The position numbers and the translations under genes are program-made. From NCBI GenBank assembly GCA_958415245.1, contig CATYYP010000014.1, positions 1 to 13,988 of the forward strand: a DNA stretch of 13,988 nucleotides, written 5' to 3'. How positions within the stretch are numbered: the first letter of the stretch is position 1; every line of letters begins with the position of its first letter. The notes under the pieces were generated by a model that saw nothing but the letters and a program-made list of their open reading frames with translations, did not search any database and was not told the DNA's origin. Source of the stretch: Schaalia odontolytica (GTDB lineage: Bacteria; Actinomycetota; Actinomycetes; Actinomycetales; Actinomycetaceae). This document shows positions 5,962 through 13,988 of the stretch, one piece after another.

Positions 5962-7538
5962 GCGTTTTGGGAAACATCCCCCTGACCTCGATCAAAACCC
6001 TCGTGGTGGTCGCCGTCCTCGCGGTTCTGTCTCTATTGGCGGGGGCGTCTCTGCTCGCGCGTTCGGCTCCCTCGCGCTGCCCGGGACGCACGAGGCGGTG
6101 GCTGGGACGCGCGGTCATCCTCCTCGTACCCACGATCCTTATCGCGTCCGCGGGGGCGCTCGTCTTCAATCGCTCGCTCGGCCTTGTGAAGACCAGCGGG
6201 GATCTAGCGAAGCTCGCCCTGTCGACCACCGTTGGAACAACCGCCCAATCCGGCGGCGAGGCCGACGTGAACGCGCAGTCCGCTGCCGCATCCGAACTCG
6301 ACGCGACCTTCACGAAGACCGAGGACGGCATGCTCCAGACCACCTGGACCGGTCCGTCCAGCGGGATCACCCAGGACGTCTTCGTTATCACCCCGCGCGA
6401 CTACTCCCCCACCGACGGCAAGACCTACGCGGTCATCGAGCTTCTCCACGGCTACCCTGGCGGCCCCGACGGCACCATGCAGGGCGCGCAGGTGCAGGAA
6501 GCCCTGAACAACGCCATCGACGCGGGGATCATCCCGCCGACGATCATCGTCGGCCCCTCCCTCAACGTCGACGAGGAGGCCCACGACTGCGCCGATATCG
6601 AGGGGCGCCCCGCCGTCTACACGTGGGTGTCCCACGACGTCCCCGAGATGATCCGACACAACTTCCCCAATACGACGTCCAATCGCGATGCTTGGATGAT
6701 CGGGGGTTTCTCTGCCGGCGCCTACTGCGCGATCTGGACGGCCCTGCGCACGCCCGAGACCTACGGCGCCGCCGCCTCTCTGTCCGGCTATGACACGCAG
6801 ATCGAGGGACAGATGACCAACCAGGGCGACCAGTACCTGGCCGACAACACGCTGTCGATCATGCTCGCGAACCGCACTCCCGACGGGATGCGCATCTACG
6901 CGATGGCCGCTGGCGACGACGCGGTAGGCGGCGCGTACACGGCACTCAAGATGGCCTCAACCGTCAAGGAACCCGACAGCGTCACCACGGACGTTCCTCC
7001 GACGGGCGGGCACGCGGGCCCGCTGTGGCGCGAGCACATTCCGACGATGCTGGCGTGGTGGGGGTCCTCCGACCGGGTCTCCCGGGCCGTCGGCGCCGCT
7101 TCGACGGCGGCGACCGCACAGTCCTCCGAGGCCAACGCGTCCATCGTCCCGGTGACGACCGTGACGCACGAGGTCCGACCGACCGCCCCGAACGGGTACC
7201 TGACGCTGGGTCTCCTGATCGCCGGCACGCTCGTCTCACTCGTGGTCGCTTGGACTATCGCGCCGCGCTTGCAGCTGCGCCGTCACGAGGGCGACACCGA
7301 ACAGGCCGACCAAGCCGATCATCAACACCGGGCGCGTCACCGCGCGCAGCGCTCGGGTCTCTTCGCCTCTGTACCGCGTCCCGCGCTCCGGGCACTCGGC
7401 TACCTAGCGCGTCTGATCTCCCTCGGGGCGGCCACGGTAAGCGCCGCGCTCCTCGTCGGCATTGCCGCCAACATGGTGGGCGGCTTCTACACCTCGTGGA
7501 GCTCGATCGCGCAGAGCTTCATGGACGGCCTGCGCTAG
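5958..7538 (+). CDS. Membrane-anchored alpha/beta hydrolase (esterase D/antigen 85-like fold)
   Basis: A 526-residue serine esterase. The nucleophile elbow GGFSAG is at 249-254 (Ser252), an oxyanion-hole HGYPGG at 164-169, a probable acid at Asp320 or Asp321 (AAGDDAVGG) and the catalytic His at 352 in GGHAGPLW, in the order of the PF00756 esterase family. Hydrophobic helices at about 13-35, 52-71, 414-433 and 484-506 flank the catalytic domain. The loops between helix pairs are rich in Arg, Lys and His (36-51 and 434-480). By the positive-inside rule these loops are cytoplasmic and the catalytic domain (about 72-410) lies outside the membrane. Co-translation with an aminoacyl-lipid synthase suggests that it hydrolyses aminoacylated lipids, as A-PG hydrolase PA0919 and enterococcal AhyD do. 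That substrate is inferred. A mycolyl-transferase or general esterase role is less favoured by context. Confidence 0.82.
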   Translation: MSVLGNIPLTSIKTLVVVAVLAVLSLLAGASLLARSAPSRCPGRTRRWLGRAVILLVPTILIASAGALVFNRSLGLVKTSGDLAKLALSTTVGTTAQSGGEADVNAQSAAASELDATFTKTEDGMLQTTWTGPSSGITQDVFVITPRDYSPTDGKTYAVIELLHGYPGGPDGTMQGAQVQEALNNAIDAGIIPPTIIVGPSLNVDEEAHDCADIEGRPAVYTWVSHDVPEMIRHNFPNTTSNRDAWMIGGFSAGAYCAIWTALRTPETYGAAASLSGYDTQIEGQMTNQGDQYLADNTLSIMLANRTPDGMRIYAMAAGDDAVGGAYTALKMASTVKEPDSVTTDVPPTGGHAGPLWREHIPTMLAWWGSSDRVSRAVGAASTAATAQSSEANASIVPVTTVTHEVRPTAPNGYLTLGLLIAGTLVSLVVAWTIAPRLQLRRHEGDTEQADQADHQHRARHRAQRSGLFASVPRPALRALGYLARLISLGAATVSAALLVGIAANMVGGFYTSWSSIAQSFMDGLR

Positions 7539-7549
7539 GCCCGCGGGCC
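7538..7549. repeat. 12-bp perfect palindrome at a convergent gene junction
   Basis: GGCCCGCGGGCC reads the same on both strands and fills most of the 15-base gap between the hydrolase stop (TAG 7536-7538) and the tsaD stop (TGA 7556-7554). It could fold into a small GC hairpin serving both convergent transcripts, but there is no U-tract on either side. Palindromes of this length are not rare at this GC content. Confidence 0.3.
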
Positions 7550-7553
7550 GCTC

Positions 7554-8609
<1,056 letters not shown>

Positions 8610-8615
8610 GCCCCC

Positions 8616-8621
8616 AGTTTA
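8616..8621 (-). promoter_or_regulatory. Candidate leaderless -10 hexamer for tsaD
   Basis: TAAACT on the minus strand (8621-8616) is followed by GGGGGC and then the GTG start at 8609. A TANNNT hexamer 6 bases before the start puts the transcription start at or next to the G of GTG, the typical leaderless layout of actinobacteria. No clear -35 is seen. The 81-base gap to the preceding small gene holds no other recognisable element. Confidence 0.5.
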
Positions 8622-8690
8622 ATCCGCGCATGCGGGCACCGCCGCACGCACGAAGCGAGCGGGTCCGTCACGCACGGAGTCGGCGTCGAT

Positions 8691-8927
8691 CTAATCGCGA
8701 GAACGCGCGTTCGCGATGAACATCGAGACGCCCGCAACCGCGAAGACCAGCAGGCTCCAGGGGAACAGCGAGTCGGCGATCGGCTTGATCTGGGGAGAGC
8801 CAAAGAGCATGCCCAGGAGCAGGAGAATCGACAGAATCGCGAAGGCAATCATCGCCGTGATGCCGACGGTCGCGCTGACCCAGTAGCGGCGCGTATGCGT
8901 GTTCGGACCGGTTTCATCAAATTGCAT
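8691..8927 (-). CDS. Small two-helix membrane protein, function unknown
   Basis: A 78-residue protein that I do not recognise. The N-terminus MQFDETGPNTHTRRYW is polar. It is followed by a long hydrophobic helix (about 17-42), a short loop with two charged residues (QIKPIADS), a second helix (about 55-72) and a basic/acidic end ARSRD. It is a real gene: the ATG at 8927 has AGAGGAG 6 bases upstream (8940-8934) and a TATCAT -10 candidate at 8965-8960. It stands alone between the sdhB terminator and tsaD. It could be a small integral-membrane protein of general stress or energy metabolism, but nothing in the sequence decides this. Confidence 0.8.
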   Translation of the reverse strand: MQFDETGPNTHTRRYWVSATVGITAMIAFAILSILLLLGMLFGSPQIKPIADSLFPWSLLVFAVAGVSMFIANARSRD

Positions 8928-8959
8928 GGCGTGCTCCTCTCTGAGCCGATGATGCCTCC

Positions 8960-8965
8960 ATGATA
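8960..8965 (-). promoter_or_regulatory. Candidate -10 for the small membrane protein gene
   Basis: TATCAT on the minus strand (8965-8960) matches TANNNT and would give a leader of about 26 bases carrying the ribosome site. No good -35 was found. It is consistent with an own promoter, since the sdh transcript should end at the hairpin just upstream (9071-9110). Confidence 0.4.
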
Positions 8966-9070
8966 CGACGCTAACCGCACCGTCATGAGCTTTTTGCGTG
9001 CGCTACGGCGGCTGTCTCGCCGCGTCATCGCCCCACTATCACATCACTGTGCCACCACGTTTGCTCCCCA

Positions 9071-9110
9071 TAAACGCGGGAGGGCCCGGCGCGTGCGCGC
9101 CGGGCCCTCC
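9071..9110 (-). terminator. Intrinsic terminator of the sdhCAB operon
   Basis: GGAGGGCCCGGCGC (79-92 of the 9001 block, i.e. 9079-9092) pairs perfectly with GCGCCGGGCCCTCC (9097-9110) around a GTGC loop. Read on the minus strand the stem begins 20 bases after the sdhB stop and is followed by CGCGTTTATGG, a short U-rich tail. The stem is very stable, though the U-run is only three bases, so termination could be partial. Confidence 0.75.
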
Positions 9111-9130
9111 GCGAGGCCACTCCAGCCGAA

Positions 9131-9874
9131 TCAGACGCCCTTGAAGGCAGCCTTGCCGAGCTGGCGGTTGAGGTTTGCGATCACGTCGAGCGGGATCTGC
9201 TTGGGGCAGACCTCAGCACACTCGCCGATGTTCGAGCAGGAGCCGAAGCCCTCCTCGTCCATCTGGTTGAGCATGTTGACGACACGCTTGTAGTTCTCGG
9301 GCTTGCCCTGCGGGAGCAGGCCGAGGTGCGTCACCTTCGCCGAGGTGAAGAGCATCGCGGAGGCGTTCGGGCAGGCAGCCACGCACGCACCACAGCCGAT
9401 GCACGCGGCAGCCTCGAACGCGCGATCCGCGTCCTGCTTCGGGACCGGGGTCGCATGCGCGTCGGGGGCTGCACCCGTATTCACGGAAATGTAGCCGCCG
9501 GCCTGGATGATGCGATCCAGGGCGGAGCGGTTCACCACGAGGTCCTTGATGATCGGGAAACCCTCGGCACGCCACGGCTCGATCGTGATGACGTCACCAT
9601 CGTTGAAGGAACGCATGTGCAGCTGGCAGGTCGTGGTGACCTCCGGGCCGTGAGCGATACCGTTGATGACGATGCCACACTGACCGCAGATGCCCTCGCG
9701 GCAGTCGGAGTCGAAGGCGATGGGTTCCTCGCCGCGTGCGAAGAGCTCTTCGTTCAGGACGTCGAGCATCTCCAGGAACGAGGACTCTTCCGAGATTCCC
9801 TTCACCTGGTATTCATGAATTGCGCCCTTGTCTTCGGGACCATTTTGGCGCCAGATCCTCAGTGTCAGGTTCAC
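9131..9874 (-). CDS. sdhB: Succinate dehydrogenase iron-sulfur subunit SdhB
   Basis: SdhB passes electrons from the SdhA flavin to the quinone site through three iron-sulfur clusters on the cytoplasmic face of the membrane. The 247-residue product has all ligands. The [2Fe-2S] site is CREGICGQC (58-66) with Cys83. The [4Fe-4S] and [3Fe-4S] sites are [12 protein letters not shown] (158-169) together with [11 protein letters not shown] (213-223). The start GTG 9874 overlaps the sdhA stop as GTGA, with GGAGC just before it, so the two are translationally coupled. A longer in-frame reading to 10078 runs into sdhA and is rejected. The subunit belongs to the actinobacterial sdhCAB type, which has no separate SdhD. 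Identification is secure. Confidence 0.96.
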   Translation of the reverse strand: MNLTLRIWRQNGPEDKGAIHEYQVKGISEESSFLEMLDVLNEELFARGEEPIAFDSDCREGICGQCGIVINGIAHGPEVTTTCQLHMRSFNDGDVITIEPWRAEGFPIIKDLVVNRSALDRIIQAGGYISVNTGAAPDAHATPVPKQDADRAFEAAACIGCGACVAACPNASAMLFTSAKVTHLGLLPQGKPENYKRVVNMLNQMDEEGFGSCSNIGECAEVCPKQIPLDVIANLNRQLGKAAFKGV

Positions 9875-11850
9875 TTGTAGCTCCGCTGCTTCAGCTCGAT
9901 GTCGTTGTAAATCAGGTCTTCCTTGTGGAGGATCGGGGGCTCGCCTTCGCCAGCGTATTCCCAAGCCGCCACGTACAGGAACTTGTCGTCGTGACGCAGG
10001 GCCTCGCCCTCGGGAGTCTGGGACTCCGCGCGGAAGTGGCCGCCGCACGACTCTTCGCGGTGCAGCGCGTCGATGCACATGAGCTCGCCCAGCTCCATGA
10101 AGTCGGCGACGCGGCCGGCCTTCTCGAGGGACTGGTTGAGTTCACCGATCGACTTGCCGGGAACGCGAACGTTCTTCCAGTAGTCGGCGCGCAGCTCGCG
10201 GATCAAACCGATGGCCTTCTTGAGGCCTTCCTCGGTACGCTCCATGCCGCAGTACTCCCACATGATCTTGCCCAGCTCCTTGTGGAACGAGTCCACGGAG
10301 CGGGTGCCGTTGATCGACATGAGGGTGTCGATACGGCCCTGAGCCGACTCGAGAGCTTCCTTCACCGAAGGCGAGTTCTCGTCCAGCTTGGGCAGGTGGA
10401 AGCAGTGCGCCAGGTAGTCGTTGATCGTGTTGGGCAGGACGAAGTAGCCGTCCGACAGGCCCTGCATGAGCGCCGAGGCACCCAGACGGTTTGCGCCGTG
10501 GTCGGAGAAGTTTGCCTCGCCGGCCACGTAGAGGCCGGGCAGGTTCGACTCGAGGTCGTAGTCAACCCACAGGCCACCCATGGTGTAGTGGACGGCCGGG
10601 TAGATGCGCATCGGCACCTCGTAGGGGTTGTCGCCCGTGATGCGCTCGTACATGTCGAAGAGGTTGCCGTACTTGGCGGACACGGCGGCCAGGCCCATAC
10701 GGTTGATCGCGTCGGAGAAGTCGAGGTAGACGCCGCGGGCGACACCGTCGATCTTCGGGCCGACGCCGCGGCCCTCGTCGCACATGTTCTTGGCCTGACG
10801 CGACGCGATGTCGCGGGGCACGAGGTTACCGAACGAGGGGTAGATGCGCTCCAGGTAGTAGTCGCGATCCTCTTCGGGGATCTGACGCGGGTCCTTCTCG
10901 CAGTCCTCGGCGCGCTTGGGAACCCAGATGCGGCCGTCGTTACGCAGCGACTCCGACATGAGGGTCAGCTTCGACTGCTGGTCGCCGTGCTGGGGGATGC
11001 ACGTGGGGTGGATCTGCGTGAAGCAGGGGTTGCCGAAGTAGGCGCCCTTGCGGTACGCACGCCAGATGGCGGTCGCGTTGCAGCCCATCGCGTTGGTGGA
11101 CAGGAAGAACACGTTGCCGTAGCCGCCGGTGGCCAGGACGACCGCGTCGGCGATGAAGGTCTCGAGCTTGCCGGTGGACATGTCGCGGGCGACGATTCCG
11201 CGGGCCTTGCCCTCGTCGACGATGAGCTCGACCATCTCGTGACGTGAGTGCTCGGTGACGGTGCCAGCCGCGACCTGACGCTCGAGCGCCTGGTAGGCGC
11301 CGATCAGCAGCTGCTGACCCGTCTGGCCACGCGCGTAGAACGTACGGGACACCTGCACGCCACCGAAGGAGCGGTTGTCGAGGAGGCCGCCGTACTCACG
11401 GGCGAAGGGGACGCCCTGCGCGACGCACTGGTCGATGATGTTGGCGCTGACCTCGGCGAGGCGGAAGACGTTGTCCTCGCGAGCGCGGTAGTCGCCGCCC
11501 TTGACCGTGTCGTAGAAGAGACGGTAGACGGAGTCGTTGTCGTTGCGGTAGTTCTTCGCGGCGTTGATACCACCCTGCGCGGCAATGGAGTGCGCGCGGC
11601 GGGCGGAGTCCTGGTAGCCCACGCAGTCGCCGTTGTCCCCCATTCCGCCGCGCGCGGCGGCGGCGGCGCCGCCCGCGAGGCCGGAGCCGACGATGATGAC
11701 GCGCAGCTTACGGCGGTTGGCGGGGTTGACCAGCGCGGCGCTGAACTTACGCCGCTCCCAGCGCTGCGCGATCGGGACGTCGTGGGGGGCCTTCGTGTCG
11801 GCAATCTTCTCGCCTTCACGGTAGAGGCCGTGGATGAGTGTATCGGTCAT
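9871..11850 (-). CDS. sdhA: Succinate dehydrogenase flavoprotein subunit SdhA
   Basis: SdhA oxidises succinate to fumarate with covalently bound FAD, feeding electrons to SdhB. The 659 residues match the long actinobacterial form. An N-terminal extension of about 46 residues precedes the FAD-binding [10 protein letters not shown] (52-61). The covalent FAD histidine is His87 in [37 protein letters not shown] and GGLWVDYD with the C-terminal [16 protein letters not shown] are canonical. The ATG at 11850 follows GAGGAAGGG, which overlaps the sdhC stop. Oddity: residues 66-78 ([13 protein letters not shown]) depart from the usual ATLGEMGYNV-type pattern at about eight places, every change being to G on the coding strand. 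This may be a sequence error. The rest of the protein is normal. Confidence 0.96.
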   Translation of the reverse strand: MTDTLIHGLYREGEKIADTKAPHDVPIAQRWERRKFSAALVNPANRRKLRVIIVGSGLAGGAAAAARGGMGDNGDCVGYQDSARRAHSIAAQGGINAAKNYRNDNDSVYRLFYDTVKGGDYRAREDNVFRLAEVSANIIDQCVAQGVPFAREYGGLLDNRSFGGVQVSRTFYARGQTGQQLLIGAYQALERQVAAGTVTEHSRHEMVELIVDEGKARGIVARDMSTGKLETFIADAVVLATGGYGNVFFLSTNAMGCNATAIWRAYRKGAYFGNPCFTQIHPTCIPQHGDQQSKLTLMSESLRNDGRIWVPKRAEDCEKDPRQIPEEDRDYYLERIYPSFGNLVPRDIASRQAKNMCDEGRGVGPKIDGVARGVYLDFSDAINRMGLAAVSAKYGNLFDMYERITGDNPYEVPMRIYPAVHYTMGGLWVDYDLESNLPGLYVAGEANFSDHGANRLGASALMQGLSDGYFVLPNTINDYLAHCFHLPKLDENSPSVKEALESAQGRIDTLMSINGTRSVDSFHKELGKIMWEYCGMERTEEGLKKAIGLIRELRADYWKNVRVPGKSIGELNQSLEKAGRVADFMELGELMCIDALHREESCGGHFRAESQTPEGEALRHDDKFLYVAAWEYAGEGEPPILHKEDLIYNDIELKQRSYK

Positions 11851-11866
11851 GATTGCGTGCCCTTCC

Positions 11867-12580
11867 TCAGTGGATCAAGCCGGTGACGATGGCGACGGGC
11901 GGGGCCATGAACATCACGAAGATGACCAGACCGACCAGGCCCGAGAGGAGAACCAGCGGCTTGCGGGTCGCGTTACGCACCCAACCGAGCGACTGGAACA
12001 TGGACCAGAAGCCGTGGGAGACGTGGATGCAGGCGCAGCCGACGAACACGGCGTAGAGGATCACCAGGACCGGCGACTGGAAGGAAGCAACCATACGGGC
12101 GTAGGGCGTGGTGACGTCAGCGCCGAAGTTCGCGACCTTCGCGGGCAGGCTCACGGTGGTGAAGTGAGCAATGTGGAAGATCAGGATCAGCAGGATGAGA
12201 ACACCGCTCATACGCATGGTGCGAGCCGCGTAGGAGTCCGAGACGGACTTCTTGACGACGTAGCGGGTGGAGCGAGCGCGACGCGAACGCTTCCAGGTGT
12301 AGGCGGCGGCCCACAGGTGGATGATGAGCATCAGCACCATGGCGGCGCGGAAGACCCAGATGAATCCGCCGTGCGGGAAGATCGGCACGAAAGCCTCTTC
12401 ATGCAGCCAGTGCGCGTAGTCGTTGTAGACTTCCGCGCCCAGGAACATCTTGAGGTTGCCGTAGGAGTGGAACAGCAAGAAGAAAACGAAAACGAAGCCC
12501 GAGACGGCCATCAGCTGCTTAATAAAGACGCTGGTGGTCCACGCGCGGCGCTTCTTCGTTGCGACATTTTGAGTGGCCAT
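11867..12580 (-). CDS. sdhC: Succinate dehydrogenase cytochrome b subunit SdhC (b558 family)
   Basis: SdhC anchors SdhAB to the membrane and carries heme b and the menaquinone site. With ATG 12580 as start the protein has 237 residues and five hydrophobic helices, at about 17-38, 73-95, 122-141, 166-188 and 206-228, the layout of the Bacillus/Corynebacterium single-anchor type. Candidate heme-ligand histidines are His38 (FHSYGN), His88 (IIHLW), His136 (IFHIAHF) and His186 (IHVSHG). The reading frame extends upstream to 12673, but those 31 extra residues are unlike the family, and TATGCT lies 6 bases before ATG 12580, which favours a leaderless start there. It is followed by sdhA after 16 bases and heads the operon. 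The family is secure, the exact start less so. Confidence 0.92.
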   Translation of the reverse strand: MATQNVATKKRRAWTTSVFIKQLMAVSGFVFVFFLLFHSYGNLKMFLGAEVYNDYAHWLHEEAFVPIFPHGGFIWVFRAAMVLMLIIHLWAAAYTWKRSRRARSTRYVVKKSVSDSYAARTMRMSGVLILLILIFHIAHFTTVSLPAKVANFGADVTTPYARMVASFQSPVLVILYAVFVGCACIHVSHGFWSMFQSLGWVRNATRKPLVLLSGLVGLVIFVMFMAPPVAIVTGLIH

Positions 12581-12586
12581 GGCATG

Positions 12587-12592
12587 AGCATA
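12587..12592 (-). promoter_or_regulatory. Candidate leaderless -10 hexamer of the sdhCAB operon
   Basis: TATGCT on the minus strand (12592-12587) matches TANNNT and is followed by CATGCC and the ATG at 12580. No ribosome site exists in front of this ATG, so the transcript probably begins at the A of the start codon. A -35 is not recognisable; activators could substitute. Confidence 0.5.
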
Positions 12593-12650
12593 TCGACGCT
12601 TTTCGTCCGCTTCGTAGGACCATGGCACGAGGCCGCCCGCGAAGGATCTC

Positions 12651-12661
12651 GACACAGTGTC
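12651..12661. repeat. GACACAGTGTC inverted repeat upstream of sdhC
   Basis: A perfect 5-1-5 inverted repeat, about 70 bases upstream of the proposed sdhC start, where a regulator could bind. It does not match the CRP/GlxR, Rex or DtxR patterns that I know. It may be an operator or a chance palindrome. Confidence 0.25.
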
Positions 12662-12750
12662 ACTTTCGGCCATTTTCCGCGGTTATCTCGGGCAGCTTGA
12701 GCCGCTATCGCAAGGAAAACGCCTAGGACCATTGACCCCGCAAACGGGGG

Positions 12751-12795
12751 TAAAAAGACACGAATTTTGATACACCGACCATACCTATTTAGTGG
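12751..12795. promoter_or_regulatory. AT-rich island in the 231-base rimI-sdhC gap
   Basis: About 36 percent GC over 45 bases in DNA that is otherwise near two-thirds GC, including runs AAAAA, ATTTTG and TATTTAG. It begins just after the rimI stop and lies about 170-215 bases upstream of sdhC. Such a patch is typical of an upstream activation or promoter region. No clear -10/-35 pair could be fixed in it, and no open reading frame is present. The rest of the gap (12581-12811) shows only the palindrome at 12651 and the -10 at 12587. Confidence 0.35.
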
Positions 12796-12811
12796 CGGTC
12801 GTCGCATCACC

Positions 12812-13261
12812 TCAGATCAGGGGCGCCCTCATCTCGACGGCCTCTTCGACGGGGTTGCGGAAGTAGCGCGGACGACGCCCGATTTCAACGAAACCTCGGG
12901 ACTCGTACAGGCCAATCGCTCCCTTGTTGGAGGGGCGCACGTCAAGGAAGATCTCGCGCGCTCCGGCCTCGCGCGACCAGTCCAGGAGGGCCTCCAGGAT
13001 GGCCGCGCCGATGCCTCGCCCCCGCGCGTGAGCGCGCACGCCGATGGTCATGACGTCGGCCTGGTCTCCACCGACCTTGACTCCGCCGTATCCGACGACG
13101 TCGCCGGACTCATCCGTGGCGATCCAATAGCGCGAGGCCGGGGATGAAAGTTCCTCAGCGATCATGTAGGGGGTCCAGGGGTCCTCGGCGAACACCTCGG
13201 CCTCGAGGGCGGCGAAGAGTTCGAGGTCGCCCGGGCCCGCGACGCGCAGCATGGCGTTCAC
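12812..13261 (-). CDS. rimI: Ribosomal protein alanine N-acetyltransferase RimI (GNAT family)
   Basis: A 149-residue GNAT acetyltransferase. RimI acetylates the N-terminal alanine of ribosomal protein S18; relatives act on other N-termini. The acetyl-CoA pyrophosphate loop is ARGRGIGAAIL (79-89). The diagnostic C-terminal run LDVRPSNKGAIGLYESRGF (106-124) with GRRPRYF (128-134) is the RimI pattern. The GTG start at 13261 overlaps the tsaB stop as GTGA, so the genes are co-translated; an ATG three codons in is an alternative start. tsaB-rimI adjacency is conserved in actinobacteria and strengthens the call. No clear terminator follows it. Confidence 0.9.
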   Translation of the reverse strand: MNAMLRVAGPGDLELFAALEAEVFAEDPWTPYMIAEELSSPASRYWIATDESGDVVGYGGVKVGGDQADVMTIGVRAHARGRGIGAAILEALLDWSREAGAREIFLDVRPSNKGAIGLYESRGFVEIGRRPRYFRNPVEEAVEMRAPLI

Positions 13262-13953
13262 AGGCGCGCGGTGGGCTGACCCTGAATGTCGGGGCGGCGC
13301 AGGTACAGGGGGTCGGTGCGCAGGCGATCGTCTTCGCCGCGCGACAGGCGCGTGGCAACGATGCGGCTCATGACGGCGGGATCGAGGCTCACCTGGGGAC
13401 CGAGGTCCACGTGCGCGAGCGCGTCGGCGCTGTGCGCGGGGATCGGTGCTCCCGCGACGACGAGGCCGGGGGCGGTCCGCATGGCGCCCAGGAGCGCGCT
13501 GACGTCGCCGACTTCGAGGCGCCCCTCGAGGGTGACATCGTCGGGCCCGGCGGCCACGTACGAGCCCCAGTAGAGTTCGCGGCGGCGCGCGTCGGCGATC
13601 GCGTAGACGCGGGTGTCGGGAGGCAGGAGGTCGAGGCCCTGGCGGGCGATGACGTCGAGGGCTGACACGCCGTAGGCGGGCACGCCGGCGACCGAGGCGA
13701 GGACGCGGGCGGAGACGAGGCCTGCGCGCAGTCCGGTGAAGGGGGCGGGGCCGGTGCCCACGAGGACTCGATCAATGCCGGCGTCCGCGAGCTGCGCGGG
13801 CAGGCCTGCTACTGCGAGCGCCTCACGCACGAGCGGGGTGATGGATTCGGCGTGGTGGCGCCCGGAATCGTTCTGGGCGCGGCCGAGAACGCGGCCGTCG
13901 TCGATGATGGCGACGGTGGTGGCTGCTTGGGTGTCTAGGGCTATCTCTCGCAC
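13258..13953 (-). CDS. tsaB: tRNA threonylcarbamoyladenosine biosynthesis protein TsaB (YeaZ)
   Basis: TsaB is the catalytically inactive ASKHA partner that dimerises with TsaD to make t6A in tRNA. The 231 residues are of usual length. The N-terminus REIALDTQAATTVAI is the degenerate phosphate loop. VGTGPAPFTGLRAGL (65-79) is the YeaZ signature, here with Ala-Pro in place of Gly-Ser. DARRRELYWGSYV is further downstream and the C-terminal LYLRRPD is common to actinobacterial TsaB. It starts at GTG 13953, 9 bases after the stop of an upstream gene, and overlaps rimI by four bases. The sequence TAGGATCACACC before the GTG can be read as a weak ribosome site or as a leaderless -10. Confidence 0.94.
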   Translation of the reverse strand: MREIALDTQAATTVAIIDDGRVLGRAQNDSGRHHAESITPLVREALAVAGLPAQLADAGIDRVLVGTGPAPFTGLRAGLVSARVLASVAGVPAYGVSALDVIARQGLDLLPPDTRVYAIADARRRELYWGSYVAAGPDDVTLEGRLEVGDVSALLGAMRTAPGLVVAGAPIPAHSADALAHVDLGPQVSLDPAVMSRIVATRLSRGEDDRLRTDPLYLRRPDIQGQPTARL

Positions 13954-13959
13954 GGTGTG

Positions 13960-13965
13960 ATCCTA
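13960..13965 (-). promoter_or_regulatory. TAGGAT before tsaB: leaderless -10 or ribosome site
   Basis: TAGGAT (13965-13960) matches TANNNT, with CACACC between it and GTG 13953. It has the same 6-base gap as the tsaD and sdhC starts. It also contains the stop codon TAG of the upstream gene and an AGGA core that could pair with 16S rRNA. The two readings cannot be separated from sequence. Confidence 0.35.
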
Positions 13966-13988
13966 CTCGTCGGTGTCAGCCTCGTCGA
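13963..13988 (-). CDS. C-terminal end of an upstream gene, probably tsaE (partial)
   Basis: The minus strand reads DEADTDE followed by TAG (13965-13963), 9 bases before tsaB. An acidic C-terminal tail directly upstream of tsaB is what a tsaE (YjeE) ATPase gene would show in an actinobacterial tsaE-tsaB-rimI cluster. Only seven codons are in the window, so the identity rests on gene order alone. Confidence 0.4.

Noticed and set aside
9875..10078. Upstream extension of SdhB to 10078
   Set aside because: It runs 68 codons into conserved sdhA sequence; the GTG at 9874 with a GTGA overlap is the natural start.
9736..11247. Long plus-strand reading frame (503 codons) opposite sdhA
   Set aside because: It is antisense to a fully conserved sdhA/sdhB, has no ribosome site or recognisable domain, and is rich in Val/Asp/Gly as expected for an antisense frame in GC-rich DNA.
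12581..12673. Upstream extension of SdhC to ATG 12673
   Set aside because: The extra 31 residues do not resemble SdhC N-termini, and a TANNNT hexamer placed for a leaderless start lies inside this stretch.
12735..12751. ACCCC...GGGGT hairpin in the rimI-sdhC gap as a rimI terminator
   Set aside because: The stem is only 5 bp and on the minus strand the T-run precedes rather than follows it, so it does not fit an intrinsic terminator.

Overview
The window is about two-thirds GC, with GTG starts, tight GTGA/ATGA gene overlaps, an actinobacterial-type sdhCAB operon and a CIRCE element in front of groES. This suggests a high-GC Gram-positive actinobacterium, most likely Actinomycetaceae (Actinomyces/Schaalia-like). 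The taxon is inferred from gene style, not from a marker search. I see chromosomal housekeeping DNA: no tRNA or rRNA gene, no IS element, no integrase and no CRISPR array.

Left part (1-3151). The last codons of an unknown plus-strand gene end at 38 and face a minus-strand, single-gene groES unit (147-443). That unit ends in a very strong hairpin terminator (84-123) and is driven by a promoter embedded in a perfect CIRCE inverted repeat (562-588), so HrcA-type heat-shock repression is likely. Two plus-strand enzymes follow: a class I SAM methyltransferase with a THUMP-like C-terminus (675-1916) and a YbdK/GCS2-type carboxylate-amine ligase (1982-3151).

Middle part (3152-7538). A two-gene plus-strand operon joined by an ATGA overlap encodes a large membrane protein and a membrane esterase. 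The first has a rhomboid-like and polytopic N-terminal half and an MprF-type (DUF2156) aminoacyl-tRNA-dependent lipid transferase domain. The second is a membrane-anchored alpha/beta hydrolase of the esterase D/antigen 85 fold whose active site is predicted to face outward. Together they look like a synthase/hydrolase pair that adds amino acids to membrane lipids and removes them, and they are the most interesting module here.

Right part (7554-13988), all on the minus strand. Read in the direction of transcription it holds the tail of an upstream gene (probably tsaE), tsaB, rimI, then sdhC-sdhA-sdhB with a terminator, a 78-residue two-helix membrane protein, and tsaD. The usual tsaE-tsaB-rimI-tsaD cluster (t6A tRNA modification plus ribosomal-protein acetylation) is therefore split by the succinate dehydrogenase operon. 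Several starts here (tsaD, sdhC, tsaB) sit exactly 6 nt after a TANNNT hexamer, which suggests leaderless transcripts.

sdhA carries a short patch near the FAD-binding fold (11614-11655) where the residues depart sharply from the family in a way that looks like substitutions to G. It may be a sequence error rather than biology.
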